From NCBI GenBank assembly GCA_965533275.1, contig CBESWG010000013.1:10957-74956 (forward strand): DNA of 64,000 bases, given 5' to 3'. The DNA comes from JAUXEH01 sp965533275. GTDB lineage: Bacteria > Acidobacteriota > Aminicenantia > Aminicenantales > Aminicenantaceae. The first letter of the stretch is position 1; each line of letters starts with the position of its first letter. The notes beneath the pieces are model-generated. The model saw only the letters and a list, made by a program, of their open reading frames with translations, made no database searches and was not told the origin of the DNA. Made by a program: the position numbers and the translations under genes. Below are positions 17,649 to 27,047 of this stretch, piece by piece.

Positions 17649-20600
17649 TCAGTTCATGATGGGATCGTCGATGACCTTGAGGTCCTTGGTGGCGATCTCC
17701 TTGTCATCCACCATCAGAGTCACTTTATACAGGCCCGCGTCCACCATGGGGGCTCCCCCCCGGCGCCTGGCCTGCTGTCCCTCCTGAGGGGTGGTCCTGC
17801 GCAGGTTCCAGGAGGCCTTCTTCAGGCCCGGATCTCCGGAACCCCGGATCTCTCGCAACGTCTCACCCGCCAGGTTCTTGACTACGACGGTCACCTTCTT
17901 GGCCTTGGTCCCGATGTAGTAGTAGAAGTCGGCGGTCACGGGCGGATTGTTCACCTTGGCAAATTCACCTAGGGTCTGCCCGCGCCTCTCCAGCATATTC
18001 CATTTGACGGCACGCTGGGGCTCGAACAGGAAGGCGTCCTCTTCGAACACCTCGGGCTTCATCTCTTTAAAGGGATAGATGTCGACGATGTAGAATCCCC
18101 GCCCATAGGTGGCGATAGCCAGGTCGCGCTCGCGCTTCTGGATATCCATGTCCATCATGATCACATCCGGTGCCTTGTCCGAAATGTTGATCCACTGGCC
18201 GCCCCTGTCGAAGGTGACGAACAGTCCATAATCGGTTGCCAGGTAGAGCACCTCGGGATTGTCGGGGTCTTCCTCGATGTCTCGCACCGGATTCATCATG
18301 CCGCCGCTCAAGTCGGTCCAGGTCTGGCCGAAGTCGGTGGTCACGAAGACATAGGAGTTGTCCTCATCGTGAGTGCGGTAGCCCGACCAAGTCACATAGC
18401 AGGTTTCCAGGTCGTGTGCCGACGGTTCCACCCGGGTTACCCAGTGGTCGAAGGGGATGAGGTCCCCCTGGATGTTCTTCTTGGGCTTGCCCTTCTCGTC
18501 GTAAAAGTTGAAGGTGATGTTGGTCCAGGAGTCTCCCCCGTTCCGGCTTAACTGGACGTTGCCGTCATCGGTGCCCGCCCAGAAGACTCCCGGTTTCACG
18601 GGTGACTCGGCGAAGGTATAGATCGTGGCATACTGCAGATTGGTGAGTTTTGACTCTTCGATCCGCGCCTGGTTGTTGCGGGAGAGATCGGGGCTGATGG
18701 TCTCCCAGGTCCCCGGCTCTCCCCGGCTCTTGGACACGTGCACGTGCTGTGAGCAGACGTAGACGATGCCGGGGTTATGGGGCGAGAGGTGGATGGGGGA
18801 GTCCCACTGGTAGCGCTGGGGAGCCTTGCCGGCCTCGTTCTCCTCGGATGTGTTGCGCACCGAGAGGCTGATCATCTCTCCGGTCTTGAGGTTCATGCGG
18901 TTGGAGCGTCCGAACTGGCTCTCAAAGTAGATCCATTCGGGATTCCACCAGTCCCGCAGCACGTAGTAGCCGTCTCCCGAGGGGAGATAGGTCCAGTCGG
19001 CCTGGAACACCCCGTACTGGTTGCGGTTCCGGGACGGGCCGATCCAGCAGCCGTTGTCCTGGGTGCCGCCCATGACGTTGTAGGGCATCTCGTTGTCCAC
19101 GGAGATGTCATAGAACTGCTGGGCGCTGATGGTCTCCTTCTGGGACCAGTTCTTGCCGCCGTTCCAGGTCTGGGAGACGCCTCCGTCATTGCCGCACAGG
19201 ATATGGTTGGAGTCTAGGGGATCGATCCAGATGCCGCGGACGTCCACGTGGCATTTTCCGTTTCCGAACCAGGGGGCGTTCTTGAAGGTCTTGCCGCCGT
19301 CCTTGGAGATCTTCTGATAGGTCTCAACCGCATAGAGGACGTTCTCGTCGTTTGGGTCCACCTCGATGCGCCCGGCATAGCCGGCCTCGATGTCGTTTAT
19401 CTGGGCGCTGCCGCCGGACTGCTTGTACTCTGTCATGCGCTTCCATGTCTCACCCAGGTCATCGGAGCGGTAGACCACGCCGGATTTCTTGATCGGCTGC
19501 TGAGTCTGGAAGACTCCTGCGTAGATCATCTCCAGGATGTGGCGGTTCATGACCTGCATGCGGGCGTTCTGATTTTTGGCTTCCGCGCTGTCCTCCTCGA
19601 TCTCCTCCTGGACCGCGGTGTGATAGGACTGGGCGATTTTCTCGATCTCTTCTATGCTCTCCAGGATCTCGTCCTCGTCCTTGTACACCTGCCGGGCTTT
19701 CTTGTTGAGAGCCGCCAGGTTGACATCGAGCTTGGTCATGAGCTCCTGGTCCTTGACCATCTCATTGAGCTTCTCGACCAGGTCCTCGGCCTCCTCGAAC
19801 TCAATGGGCTCGAATTCCACCAGCTTGGCGATGTCCTTGTTGATCTTGAAGGCCTTCAGCTTCTTCACTCCCCATCCGTCCTGGAACAGGCGCCGCGCGT
19901 TGAAATTGGCGCCGCCGTCCCGTATCCTCAATCCCAGGTTGACCTCTTCATCGTAGCGGATGTAGAGGATATCCGGATTCTGGGGATAGATCGTGATGCC
20001 GTTCCAACCACTCTTGATGCCCTGCGGCAGCCCGTCGGTAATCTGCTTCCAGGTCTGGCCGCCGTCCGTGGTCTTGTAGTAATTGTTCCCGGGCTGGCGG
20101 TCGATGAAGGTCCAGCTCCGGCGGTAGGTCTTGTAGCCCCCCGCGATCACTATGTCTGAGTTCCGGGGATCGATGACAAAGTCTCCCACGCCCCGGTCCT
20201 TGAGGTCCAGCACCAGGTCCCAGGTCTGGCCGCCGTCGGTCGTCTTGTACAGGCCCCGCTGGCAGTCCATCAAATTGCTGTAGAGCTTGCCCTCGGCCGC
20301 CACGTACACGACGTCGGGATTTTTGGTATCGATGGCGATCTTGGGGATGTAGTGGCTCTCCTCCAAACCGATATGGGTCCAGGTTTCCCCGGCATCCGTC
20401 GATTTCCACATCCCGTTTCCATGGGCGCTGGACCGGGCGTGCATGGCCTCTCCAGTCCCCATGTAGACGATGTTGTGATCGGAGGCTGCGACCTCCACGT
20501 TGCCGATGCTCATGTTACCGTACTGATCGAAGAGGGGTTTGAAACTGATGCCCCCGTCATCGGTCTTCCAGAGCCCGCCGCTGGCCGTGGCCACATATTG

Positions 20601-20801
20601 GATCCGGCTCTGACCGGTCGGGACCGCAAAGTCGGTGATCCGCCCCGAAAACGTCCAGGGCCCGATGTGGTGCCAGGAAAAGATATCCAGGTCTTTGGTC
20701 GTGATCCCGTTCGGGGCGTCTTCCTGGGCGGTCACTCCGCCGGACAGGCCCCAGAACAGGATGACAAGGGCTAAAATCCTCAGGCATTTGTTTTTGGTCA
20801 T
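17649..20801 (-). CDS. Large secreted VPS10/sortilin-like BNR beta-propeller protein
   Basis: 1050 aa from the ATG at 20801, which has AAAAGGAG upstream (20807-20814) and opens a clean signal peptide ending GVTAQ; 21 more codons upstream are in frame but lack this. About ten Asp-box/BNR motifs are spread along it (KSTDAGETW, KTTDGGQTW twice, RSDDLGETW, SRNGGDSW, VTTDFGQTW, TFDRGGQW), giving one or two beta-propellers. A helical, charged insertion (about 312-437) interrupts the first propeller. The C-terminal 150 residues look like an Ig-like domain. Members are annotated as glycosyl hydrolases or sortilin-like, but catalytic activity is unproven; extracellular binding or degradation is inferred. 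Confidence 0.85.
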   Translation of the reverse strand: MTKNKCLRILALVILFWGLSGGVTAQEDAPNGITTKDLDIFSWHHIGPWTFSGRITDFAVPTGQSRIQYVATASGGLWKTDDGGISFKPLFDQYGNMSIGNVEVAASDHNIVYMGTGEAMHARSSAHGNGMWKSTDAGETWTHIGLEESHYIPKIAIDTKNPDVVYVAAEGKLYSNLMDCQRGLYKTTDGGQTWDLVLDLKDRGVGDFVIDPRNSDIVIAGGYKTYRRSWTFIDRQPGNNYYKTTDGGQTWKQITDGLPQGIKSGWNGITIYPQNPDILYIRYDEEVNLGLRIRDGGANFNARRLFQDGWGVKKLKAFKINKDIAKLVEFEPIEFEEAEDLVEKLNEMVKDQELMTKLDVNLAALNKKARQVYKDEDEILESIEEIEKIAQSYHTAVQEEIEEDSAEAKNQNARMQVMNRHILEMIYAGVFQTQQPIKKSGVVYRSDDLGETWKRMTEYKQSGGSAQINDIEAGYAGRIEVDPNDENVLYAVETYQKISKDGGKTFKNAPWFGNGKCHVDVRGIWIDPLDSNHILCGNDGGVSQTWNGGKNWSQKETISAQQFYDISVDNEMPYNVMGGTQDNGCWIGPSRNRNQYGVFQADWTYLPSGDGYYVLRDWWNPEWIYFESQFGRSNRMNLKTGEMISLSVRNTSEENEAGKAPQRYQWDSPIHLSPHNPGIVYVCSQHVHVSKSRGEPGTWETISPDLSRNNQARIEESKLTNLQYATIYTFAESPVKPGVFWAGTDDGNVQLSRNGGDSWTNITFNFYDEKGKPKKNIQGDLIPFDHWVTRVEPSAHDLETCYVTWSGYRTHDEDNSYVFVTTDFGQTWTDLSGGMMNPVRDIEEDPDNPEVLYLATDYGLFVTFDRGGQWINISDKAPDVIMMDMDIQKRERDLAIATYGRGFYIVDIYPFKEMKPEVFEEDAFLFEPQRAVKWNMLERRGQTLGEFAKVNNPPVTADFYYYIGTKAKKVTVVVKNLAGETLREIRGSGDPGLKKASWNLRRTTPQEGQQARRRGGAPMVDAGLYKVTLMVDDKEIATKDLKVIDDPIMN

Positions 20802-20823
20802 GCTTTCTCCTTTTGCATTCTTA

Positions 20824-23346
20824 TTAAGATGTATCTTCATGCCTCGCCGCAGCGAGGGCCTCACGCAGAAACTGTGCGGTATGAGATGTGTCCTCCAGAC
20901 TCACCTCCTCCGGCGTTCCGGAGGCGACAACGCGGCCGCCCCGCTCGCCTCCTTCCGGGCCTAAGTCGATAATATAATCGGAATATTTGATAACTTCAAG
21001 GTTATGTTCGATGATGATCACGGTGTTCCCCAACTCCACCAGCTCGGAGAGGACGTCCAGCAGTTTTCGCACATCATCAAAATGCAGTCCGGTGGTCGGC
21101 TCATCCAGCAGATAGAGCGTCCGTCCAGTGTCGGTACGGCTCAACTCCTTGGTGAGCTTGATGCGCTGGGCTTCCCCCCCGGACAGTGTGGGCGCGGGCT
21201 GACCCAGCCGCAGGTAGCCTAGCCCCACCTGTTTGAGGAGGCCGAGCTTCTTACGCAGTGTGGGATGGGCCTTAAGCGCCGAATGGGCCTCTTCCACGGT
21301 CATCGCCAGATATTCGGCTATGTTCTTTCCTTTGAAGCGGACGGCCAGGGTTTCTTTGTTGTAACGAGCTCCCCGGCAGCGGTCACAGGTGACGAACACA
21401 TCGGGCAGGAAGTGCATCTCGATCTTGCGGGCCCCGGCGCCCTGGCACTCCTCGCAGCGTCCTCCCGCGAGGTTGAAGCTGAATCGGCTGGCCGTATATC
21501 CCCGGATCCGTGACTCCTGAGAGCGGGCGAAGAGCTCCCGCAGGGGGGTGAACAGGCCGGTGAAGGTGGCCGGGTTGGAGCGGGGAGTGCGGCCGATGGG
21601 TTTCTGGTTTACCGAAATGACCTTGTCGATACGATCCATACCTCGGATCCGTCGGTGCACTCCCGGGCGGTGCTGGGCCTTGTGCAGGAGCTCGGCCAAC
21701 CGCCGGTAGAGGATGTCGTAGACCAGCGTGCTCTTACCCGATCCGGAGACGCCGGTGACGACAGTCATGGCCGAGAGGGGGAACCGGACATCGATGTCCT
21801 TCAGGTTGTGCTCCCTCGCCCCTTCGACCGTGAGCCAGCCGGCTGCGGCCCGCCTCCGTGCAGGGACGGGAATGCTCATGTCTCCACTCAGATACTTGGA
21901 GGTCAGAGATGTCTTGCTGCGCAGGATGTGCGGCAGGTCGCCCTCGGCCACCTTTTCCCCGCCCTTTTCTCCGGCGCCTGGTCCCAGATCCAGGATGTGA
22001 TCCGCGGCCCGGATCGTCTGCTCGTCGTGCTCCACCACGACCACGGAATTCCCCTGGTCACGGATCCCCCTGAGCAGGGAGATCAGACGGTTGTTGTCCC
22101 GCTGGTGGAGTCCGATGGTGGGTTCATCCAGGACATAGAGCACTCCCCTCAAGCTGACACCCACCTGCGCAGCCAGACGGATGCGCCGGGCCTCCCCTCC
22201 AGAGAGGGAGGCCGTGGTCCTGCTCAACTGCAGATAGCCCATACCCAGCTCATCGATGACATGGAGCCGGGACAGGATCTCCTTCTGGATACGGGAAACT
22301 ACGGCTTGATGCTGTTTGATGAAGGAGAAATTGGCGAACGTTTCGGTCAGCCGGCTGACCGGCAGGGAACTCAGTTCATAGATATTGTAACCGCCCACCT
22401 TGACAGACAGGGATTCGCGACGCAGCCGGCTCCCGCCGCAGGTCCCACAGAGCTCATCCGTCACCTCGTAATCACCTCTATGGTTGAGGCGGGTTTCATA
22501 GCCCAGCCCATGGCAGGCGGGACAGGCCCCGTAGGGGCTGTTAAAGGAAAAGGCGCGCGGCTCCAGTTCGGGCAGGCTGATCTCGCAGAAAGGGCACAGG
22601 AGGTTCAGCGAATAGTACAGCTCCTCTCCAGACGCCCTCAGGATGAGCAGGTCGCCCTGGGCCATTTCCAGGGCGGTTTCGACCGCCTCCTGCAGCCTCT
22701 CGGGGCTTTCGGGATCCGCGCGGACCTCATCCACCAGGATCTCTATGTTGTGGTTCCGGTTCCGCTCCAGAACGATCTCCTCATCCAGATCCCTAAGCAG
22801 GCCGTCTACACGCGTGCGGAGATAGCCCTTCTTTAGAAATCTTTCGAAGAGACGCAGGTGCTCTCCCTTCCGTCCCTTGACCACCGGCGCGAACACCTGG
22901 ACCTTTCCCCCCCCGGACACTTCCAGCACGCGCCGCAGGATCTCGCCTGGGGTCTGGGAGCTGACCATGCGGTCGCAGTCGGGACAGTGGGGAGTCCCCG
23001 CGCGAGCGAACATGAGTCGGAGGAAATCATAGGTCTCTGTCACCGTCCCGACGGTGGAGCGTGGATTGGATGAGATCGTCTTCTGGTCGATGGAGATGGA
23101 AGGCGATATGCCCTCAATGGATTCCACTTCCGGTTTCTCCAGCTGCTCGATGTACTGGCGGGCGTAGGTGGAGAGGCACTCGATGTACCGCCTCTGCCCC
23201 TCGGCGAAGAGGGTGTCGAAGGCCAGGGAGGATTTCCCCGAACCGCTGGGTCCGGTGATCACGATGAGGCGGTTGCGCGGCAGGGTGACATCGATCTGTT
23301 TCAGGTTGTGTTGGGCCGCTTTCTTGATCCGGATCTCTTCCAACAT
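20824..23346 (-). CDS. uvrA: Excinuclease ABC subunit A (compact form)
   Basis: 840 aa, about 100 shorter than E. coli UvrA. Two ABC cassettes: Walker A at 31-40 (TGPSGSGKSS) and 531-540 (TGVSGSGKST), signatures LSGGEARRIRLA near 381 and LSGGEAQRIKL near 708. Zinc-binding pairs are CPDC (121), CPFC/CPAC (251/275) and CEEC/CDRC (631/654). UvrA with UvrB scans DNA for bulky lesions in nucleotide excision repair. Only 17 residues separate GLG (282) from CGTC (300), where E. coli has close to a hundred. The ATG lies eight bases from a TGCTAGAAT -10 with no SD. It is divergent from an MrfA-type helicase. Confidence 0.95.
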   Translation of the reverse strand: MLEEIRIKKAAQHNLKQIDVTLPRNRLIVITGPSGSGKSSLAFDTLFAEGQRRYIECLSTYARQYIEQLEKPEVESIEGISPSISIDQKTISSNPRSTVGTVTETYDFLRLMFARAGTPHCPDCDRMVSSQTPGEILRRVLEVSGGGKVQVFAPVVKGRKGEHLRLFERFLKKGYLRTRVDGLLRDLDEEIVLERNRNHNIEILVDEVRADPESPERLQEAVETALEMAQGDLLILRASGEELYYSLNLLCPFCEISLPELEPRAFSFNSPYGACPACHGLGYETRLNHRGDYEVTDELCGTCGGSRLRRESLSVKVGGYNIYELSSLPVSRLTETFANFSFIKQHQAVVSRIQKEILSRLHVIDELGMGYLQLSRTTASLSGGEARRIRLAAQVGVSLRGVLYVLDEPTIGLHQRDNNRLISLLRGIRDQGNSVVVVEHDEQTIRAADHILDLGPGAGEKGGEKVAEGDLPHILRSKTSLTSKYLSGDMSIPVPARRRAAAGWLTVEGAREHNLKDIDVRFPLSAMTVVTGVSGSGKSTLVYDILYRRLAELLHKAQHRPGVHRRIRGMDRIDKVISVNQKPIGRTPRSNPATFTGLFTPLRELFARSQESRIRGYTASRFSFNLAGGRCEECQGAGARKIEMHFLPDVFVTCDRCRGARYNKETLAVRFKGKNIAEYLAMTVEEAHSALKAHPTLRKKLGLLKQVGLGYLRLGQPAPTLSGGEAQRIKLTKELSRTDTGRTLYLLDEPTTGLHFDDVRKLLDVLSELVELGNTVIIIEHNLEVIKYSDYIIDLGPEGGERGGRVVASGTPEEVSLEDTSHTAQFLREALAAARHEDTS

Positions 23347-23354
23347 GATGCCCT

Positions 23355-23363
23355 ATTCTAGCA
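23355..23363 (-). promoter_or_regulatory. Extended -10 element for uvrA
   Basis: On the minus strand TGC-TAGAAT (23363 to 23355), then eight bases to the uvrA ATG. No recognisable -35 at 17 bp, as expected for an extended -10 promoter. Confidence 0.5.
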
Positions 23364-23401
23364 CAACAGCCTTGCCATACCCAGGAAACCTGTCTCGATC
23401 A

Positions 23402-23430
23402 TTGACCGTGTATTGTGTTCATACTAAAAT
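23402..23430 (+). promoter_or_regulatory. Promoter for the MrfA-type helicase
   Basis: TTGACC (23402-23407), 17-bp spacer, TAAAAT (23425-23430). AAAGGAG (23443-23449) follows in the leader, six bases before TTG 23456. Transcription from here excludes upstream in-frame ATGs such as 23168. Confidence 0.8.
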
Positions 23431-23455
23431 AGCAGTTAGCCGAAAGGAGCCACCG

Positions 23456-25822
23456 TTGGAAGAAGACACAAAAGCGCAAGCGACAAACATCCAGGAGGCC
23501 TTGGAAGAGCTGAAGAAACAGGGACTCCGGGAGGACTCCATCCAAGCCGTAGAGCACATCCCTGCCCGTGAGGGACGCTACCTGGAATACCCTGAGGAGG
23601 CCCATACCAGCCTGGTCGCGGCGCTGCAGGAAAGGGGCTATTCACGCCTGTACACGCACCAACGCCAGACCTGGGAGCTGCTTCGTCAGAAAAAGAACGC
23701 GGTTGTGGTCACGCCCACAGCCTCGGGAAAGACGCTCTGTTACAACCTTCCGGTCCTCGATTCCATCCTCAACGATCCCTCAGCCCGGTCGATCTACCTG
23801 TTCCCCACCAAGGCCCTTTCCCAGGACCAGAGGGCAGAGCTGGACGACACCATCAAGAAGCTCCCCGATGAGATCCGGATCTTCACATATGATGGCGACA
23901 CCCCCCAGGATGCGCGCAAGGCTATCCGCGCCCGAGGCCACATCGTAATCACCAATCCCGACATGCTCCACTCAGGAATCCTCCCCCACCACACCAAGTG
24001 GATCAAGCTCTTCGAGAACCTCAAGTATATCGTCATCGACGAGCTCCACAACTACCGCGGCATCTTCGGCAGCCATCTGGCCAACGTGCTGCGGCGCCTG
24101 AAGCGCATCGCCCGCTTTTACGGATCGGAACCGCGCTTCATCCTCTGTACGGCCACCATCGCCAATCCCAAGGAGATGGCGGAGAGGGTCATCGAGGAGC
24201 CGGTTTCTCTGGTGGATGACAACGGCGCTCCCAGCGGAGAGAAATTTTTCATCTTCTACAACCCGCCGGTCGTCAACAAATACCTCGGGATCCGGCGGTC
24301 CTACGTCAAGGAGGCGCGGCGCGTGGCCGCGCTGTTTATCCGGCATGACCTCCAGACCATCGTCTTTGCGCAGAGCCGCCTGATCACCGAGGTCCTCGTG
24401 ACCTACCTCAAAGAAGATTTTGAAAAGAATGTCACTCAGAAAGGCCGGATCCGCGGATACAGGGGGGGGTACCTTCCCCAGAAGCGGCGCGAGATCGAGC
24501 GGGAACTGCGCTCGGGCCAGATCCGGGGCGTGATCTCGACCAATGCCCTGGAACTGGGCATCGACATCGGGAGCCTGGACGTGGCGGTCCTGGCTGGCTA
24601 TCCGGGGACCATCTCCTCTACCTGGCAGAGGGCCGGGCGCGCGGGACGCAAGACGGGACAATCCGCCGCTGTGCTGGTGGCTTCCAGTTCCCCCCTGAAC
24701 CAGTTCATAGTCAATCACCCGGACTACTTCTTTTCCAAAAATCCGGAAAAGGCCCTGATCAATCCCGACAACCTCTCTATCCTGGTCAGCCACATCGAAT
24801 GCGCCGCCTTCGAACTCCCCTTCGTAGACGGAGAAAAATTCGGCACCGTGGATATCGAGGAGATCCTGGCCTTCCTGGAGGAAGAGAAACTCGTCCATCA
24901 TTCCCAGGATAAATGGTACTGGACATCCGATGTTTATCCGGCCGACGGGGTCAACCTGCGCAGCATCTCCTCGGACAATTTTGTGGTGGTGGACACCACG
25001 GAAAAATCCCGCGTTATCGCCGAGGTGGATTTCTCCTCGGCCCTGACCACGCTGCATCCCAAGGCGATCTACATCTGCGAGGGGGAGCAGTTCATCGTCG
25101 AGGACCTCGACTTCGACCAGCGGCGCGCCTATGTCCGCCGGACCGATATCGACTACTACACGGACGCCATCGACTACACAAAGATAAAGATCCTGGATGA
25201 GTTCGACCGCCGCGACCTCAAGAACTGTTCCTTGCAGCACGGCGAGGTCCATGTGGCCACCCAGGTGGTCGGATTCAAGAAGATCAAGTTCCACACCATG
25301 GAGAACGTGGGCGCCGGCGACCTCAGCCTGCCGCAGAATGAGATGCACACGACTGCCTATTGGCTGACCATACCCTCTGACCTCCTCCTGAGCCTGCCCT
25401 TTTCTTCGGAACAGAAGATCAACGGGCTCTTCGGGCTCACCTACTGCCTGCATCACGTCTCCCCCCTGTTCATGATGTGCGACCTGCATGATATCGGGGT
25501 TTCGTTGGGAGACAACGCCACAGGGAAATCCATACCTCCGCGTGATATCCGGAAGAGGATGTCGGACAGGGAAGAGATGATGTTCACGGTGGACGAGGCG
25601 TTCGAGCCCAACCTCTTCGTCTACGATAATTTCCCGGGCGGGATCGGGCTCAGCCCCTCCCTGTTCGCGCTGGAGAAACAGCTGCTGGAACAGTGTCTGA
25701 GGACCATCCGGGACTGCCCCTGTCAGGGGGGATGCCCGTCATGCGTGGGTCCCACCAAGTCCAGCGGCCAGATGGCCAAGGATGTCGCCCTCCAGATCCT
25801 GCAGGAACTAAGTTCCGGCTGA
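23456..25822 (+). CDS. DEAD/DEAH-box helicase with C-terminal DUF1998 zinc domain (MrfA/YprA family)
   Basis: 788 aa from a TTG start, chosen for AAAGGAG six bases upstream and the promoter just before it. Superfamily 2 motifs: Walker A TPTASGKTL near 86-94, motif II DELH near 194, TATIANPKEM as motif III, then QRAGRAGRKTGQ in the second RecA domain. The C-terminal DUF1998 region ends with CPCQGGCPSC near 753-762, the four-Cys zinc site of MrfA. In B. subtilis MrfA is a 3'-5' helicase working with MrfB in mitomycin C repair independent of UvrABC. It lies head-to-head with uvrA; no mrfB is visible. Confidence 0.88.
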   Translation: MEEDTKAQATNIQEALEELKKQGLREDSIQAVEHIPAREGRYLEYPEEAHTSLVAALQERGYSRLYTHQRQTWELLRQKKNAVVVTPTASGKTLCYNLPVLDSILNDPSARSIYLFPTKALSQDQRAELDDTIKKLPDEIRIFTYDGDTPQDARKAIRARGHIVITNPDMLHSGILPHHTKWIKLFENLKYIVIDELHNYRGIFGSHLANVLRRLKRIARFYGSEPRFILCTATIANPKEMAERVIEEPVSLVDDNGAPSGEKFFIFYNPPVVNKYLGIRRSYVKEARRVAALFIRHDLQTIVFAQSRLITEVLVTYLKEDFEKNVTQKGRIRGYRGGYLPQKRREIERELRSGQIRGVISTNALELGIDIGSLDVAVLAGYPGTISSTWQRAGRAGRKTGQSAAVLVASSSPLNQFIVNHPDYFFSKNPEKALINPDNLSILVSHIECAAFELPFVDGEKFGTVDIEEILAFLEEEKLVHHSQDKWYWTSDVYPADGVNLRSISSDNFVVVDTTEKSRVIAEVDFSSALTTLHPKAIYICEGEQFIVEDLDFDQRRAYVRRTDIDYYTDAIDYTKIKILDEFDRRDLKNCSLQHGEVHVATQVVGFKKIKFHTMENVGAGDLSLPQNEMHTTAYWLTIPSDLLLSLPFSSEQKINGLFGLTYCLHHVSPLFMMCDLHDIGVSLGDNATGKSIPPRDIRKRMSDREEMMFTVDEAFEPNLFVYDNFPGGIGLSPSLFALEKQLLEQCLRTIRDCPCQGGCPSCVGPTKSSGQMAKDVALQILQELSSG

Positions 25823-25907
25823 CCGCAGCGCCGCGGCTCCACCCGCCCTCCACGACAATAAACCCCGAATCCTCCCGCTCCTTACTCAGGGTCATAAGGT
25901 CCGCGCA

Positions 25908-25936
25908 TTGACTTTCCCAGGGGTCTATGCTACTTT
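25908..25936 (+). promoter_or_regulatory. Promoter for the tol-pal operon
   Basis: TTGACT (25908-25913), 17-bp spacer ending TGC, TACTTT (25931-25936), again an extended -10. The in-frame ATG at 25927 lies inside this promoter, so tolQ must start later (25954). Confidence 0.65.
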
Positions 25937-25953
25937 TTTTAGAGGGAATAATC

Positions 25954-26616
25954 ATGAATTTCTTCAAACTCATACTACAGGGCAGTATCATCGTCCAGCT
26001 GGTGCTTCTCATCCTGCTGTTCTTCTCGGTATTTTCCTGGGCTGTGATCTTCTTCAAGCGCAACACCCTAAAGGCCGCAGTCCTGCAGTCCCGAAAATTC
26101 CTGTCGGTGTTCCGACAGAGCAAGAATCTCCTCGAGGTCAACGAGGCCTCGAAGAAATACAAGGGCAGCCCGCTCGCCTCGCTGTTCCGGGGCGCATACA
26201 AGGAACTGGCCTACATAACGAAGTCCGATCCCAACCCCAGGTTGACCGCCGAGAACATGGAGAGCATCAACCGGGCCCTGATCAAGGCCTCCAACCGCGA
26301 GGTCGCGAAACTGGAGAAGATGATGAGCTTCCTGGCTACGACCGGCAGCGTCACGCCCTTCATCGGCCTGTTCGGGACGGTGTGGGGGATCATGGACGCA
26401 TTCCAGGAGATCGGGGAGTCCCAGACCACGGCACTGCAGGCGGTGGCCCCTGGGATCGCCGAGGCGTTGATCGCCACGGCCGTGGGCCTCTTCGCAGCGA
26501 TCCCTGCGGTCATCGCCTACAACCACTATCTCCAGCGGATCAAGGAGTCCATCACGGAGATGGAAGATTTTTCCATCGAATTCCTCAGCATAACCGAACG
26601 ACTCTATGGCAGCTAG
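25954..26616 (+). CDS. tolQ: TolQ/ExbB/MotA-family proton channel protein
   Basis: 220 aa. Three membrane helices: about residues 5-30 (SIIVQLVLLILLFFSVFSWAVIFF), then after a cytosolic loop 120-145 (SVTPFIGLFGTVWGIMDAF) and 160-185 (APGIAEALIATAVGLFAAIPAVIAY). The latter two carry the family's conserved GLxGTVxG and EALxxTAxGLxxAIPA motifs lining the proton path. With TolR it uses proton-motive force to energise TolA during outer-membrane constriction. GAGGG precedes the ATG. It overlaps tolR by 11 nt. Confidence 0.93.
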   Translation: MNFFKLILQGSIIVQLVLLILLFFSVFSWAVIFFKRNTLKAAVLQSRKFLSVFRQSKNLLEVNEASKKYKGSPLASLFRGAYKELAYITKSDPNPRLTAENMESINRALIKASNREVAKLEKMMSFLATTGSVTPFIGLFGTVWGIMDAFQEIGESQTTALQAVAPGIAEALIATAVGLFAAIPAVIAYNHYLQRIKESITEMEDFSIEFLSITERLYGS

Positions 26617-27043
26617 ATACCGCTCCATCACGAAAAAAGAGGTGGGCACCTCGATGTCGGCCATCAACGTGACTCCCCTTGTGGATGTCATGCTGGTGAT
26701 GCTCATCATCTTCATGGTCACGGCCCCCATGATGCAGTCCGGCATCGGCGTCAACCTCCCCCAGGCCGAAACCCGCTCCACCCCTGCCGAGGACGGCCTG
26801 ACCCTCACGCTCACCGCGGACCGCTACATCCACATCCAGGATCAGGTCATCAACCAGTTCCTGCTGGAGGAGAAGCTCAAGGAATACTTTTTCGCCCGGG
26901 AGGAGAAGGTCGTGTACTTGAAGGCGGACCAGGATCTTCCCTACGGTTTCGTGATCACGGTCATCGACATCGCCAAGAAGGCCGGCGTGGAGGTCGTGGG
27001 ATTGGTGACCGATCCGATCGACGAGAGAGAAAGACGCCAATAA
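26606..27043 (+). CDS. tolR: TolR/ExbD-family protein
   Basis: 145 aa. A short cytosolic N-terminus is followed by one membrane helix (LVDVMLVMLIIFMVTAPMM, about 25-43), which has the conserved Asp of VD in VTPLVDVMLVMLIIF that takes part in proton flow. The periplasmic domain has the ExbD/TolR fold (LTLTLTADRYIHI... VVYLKADQDLPYGFVITVIDIAKKAGVEVVGLVTD). TolR forms the stator and wall-binding part of the TolQRA motor. The gene overlaps tolQ and is four bases from tolA, so they are translationally coupled. Confidence 0.93.
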   Translation: MAARYRSITKKEVGTSMSAINVTPLVDVMLVMLIIFMVTAPMMQSGIGVNLPQAETRSTPAEDGLTLTLTADRYIHIQDQVINQFLLEEKLKEYFFAREEKVVYLKADQDLPYGFVITVIDIAKKAGVEVVGLVTDPIDERERRQ

Positions 27044-27047
27044 AGTC

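Noticed and set aside
23168..23455. Upstream extension of the MrfA-type gene into uvrA
   Set aside because: The promoter at 23402-23430 and the SD before TTG 23456 place the start later; the extension overlaps uvrA antisense.
23972..25489. A 505-codon minus-strand open frame inside the MrfA-type helicase gene
   Set aside because: The plus strand holds helicase motifs with promoter and SD; the antisense product has the composition of a shadow frame.
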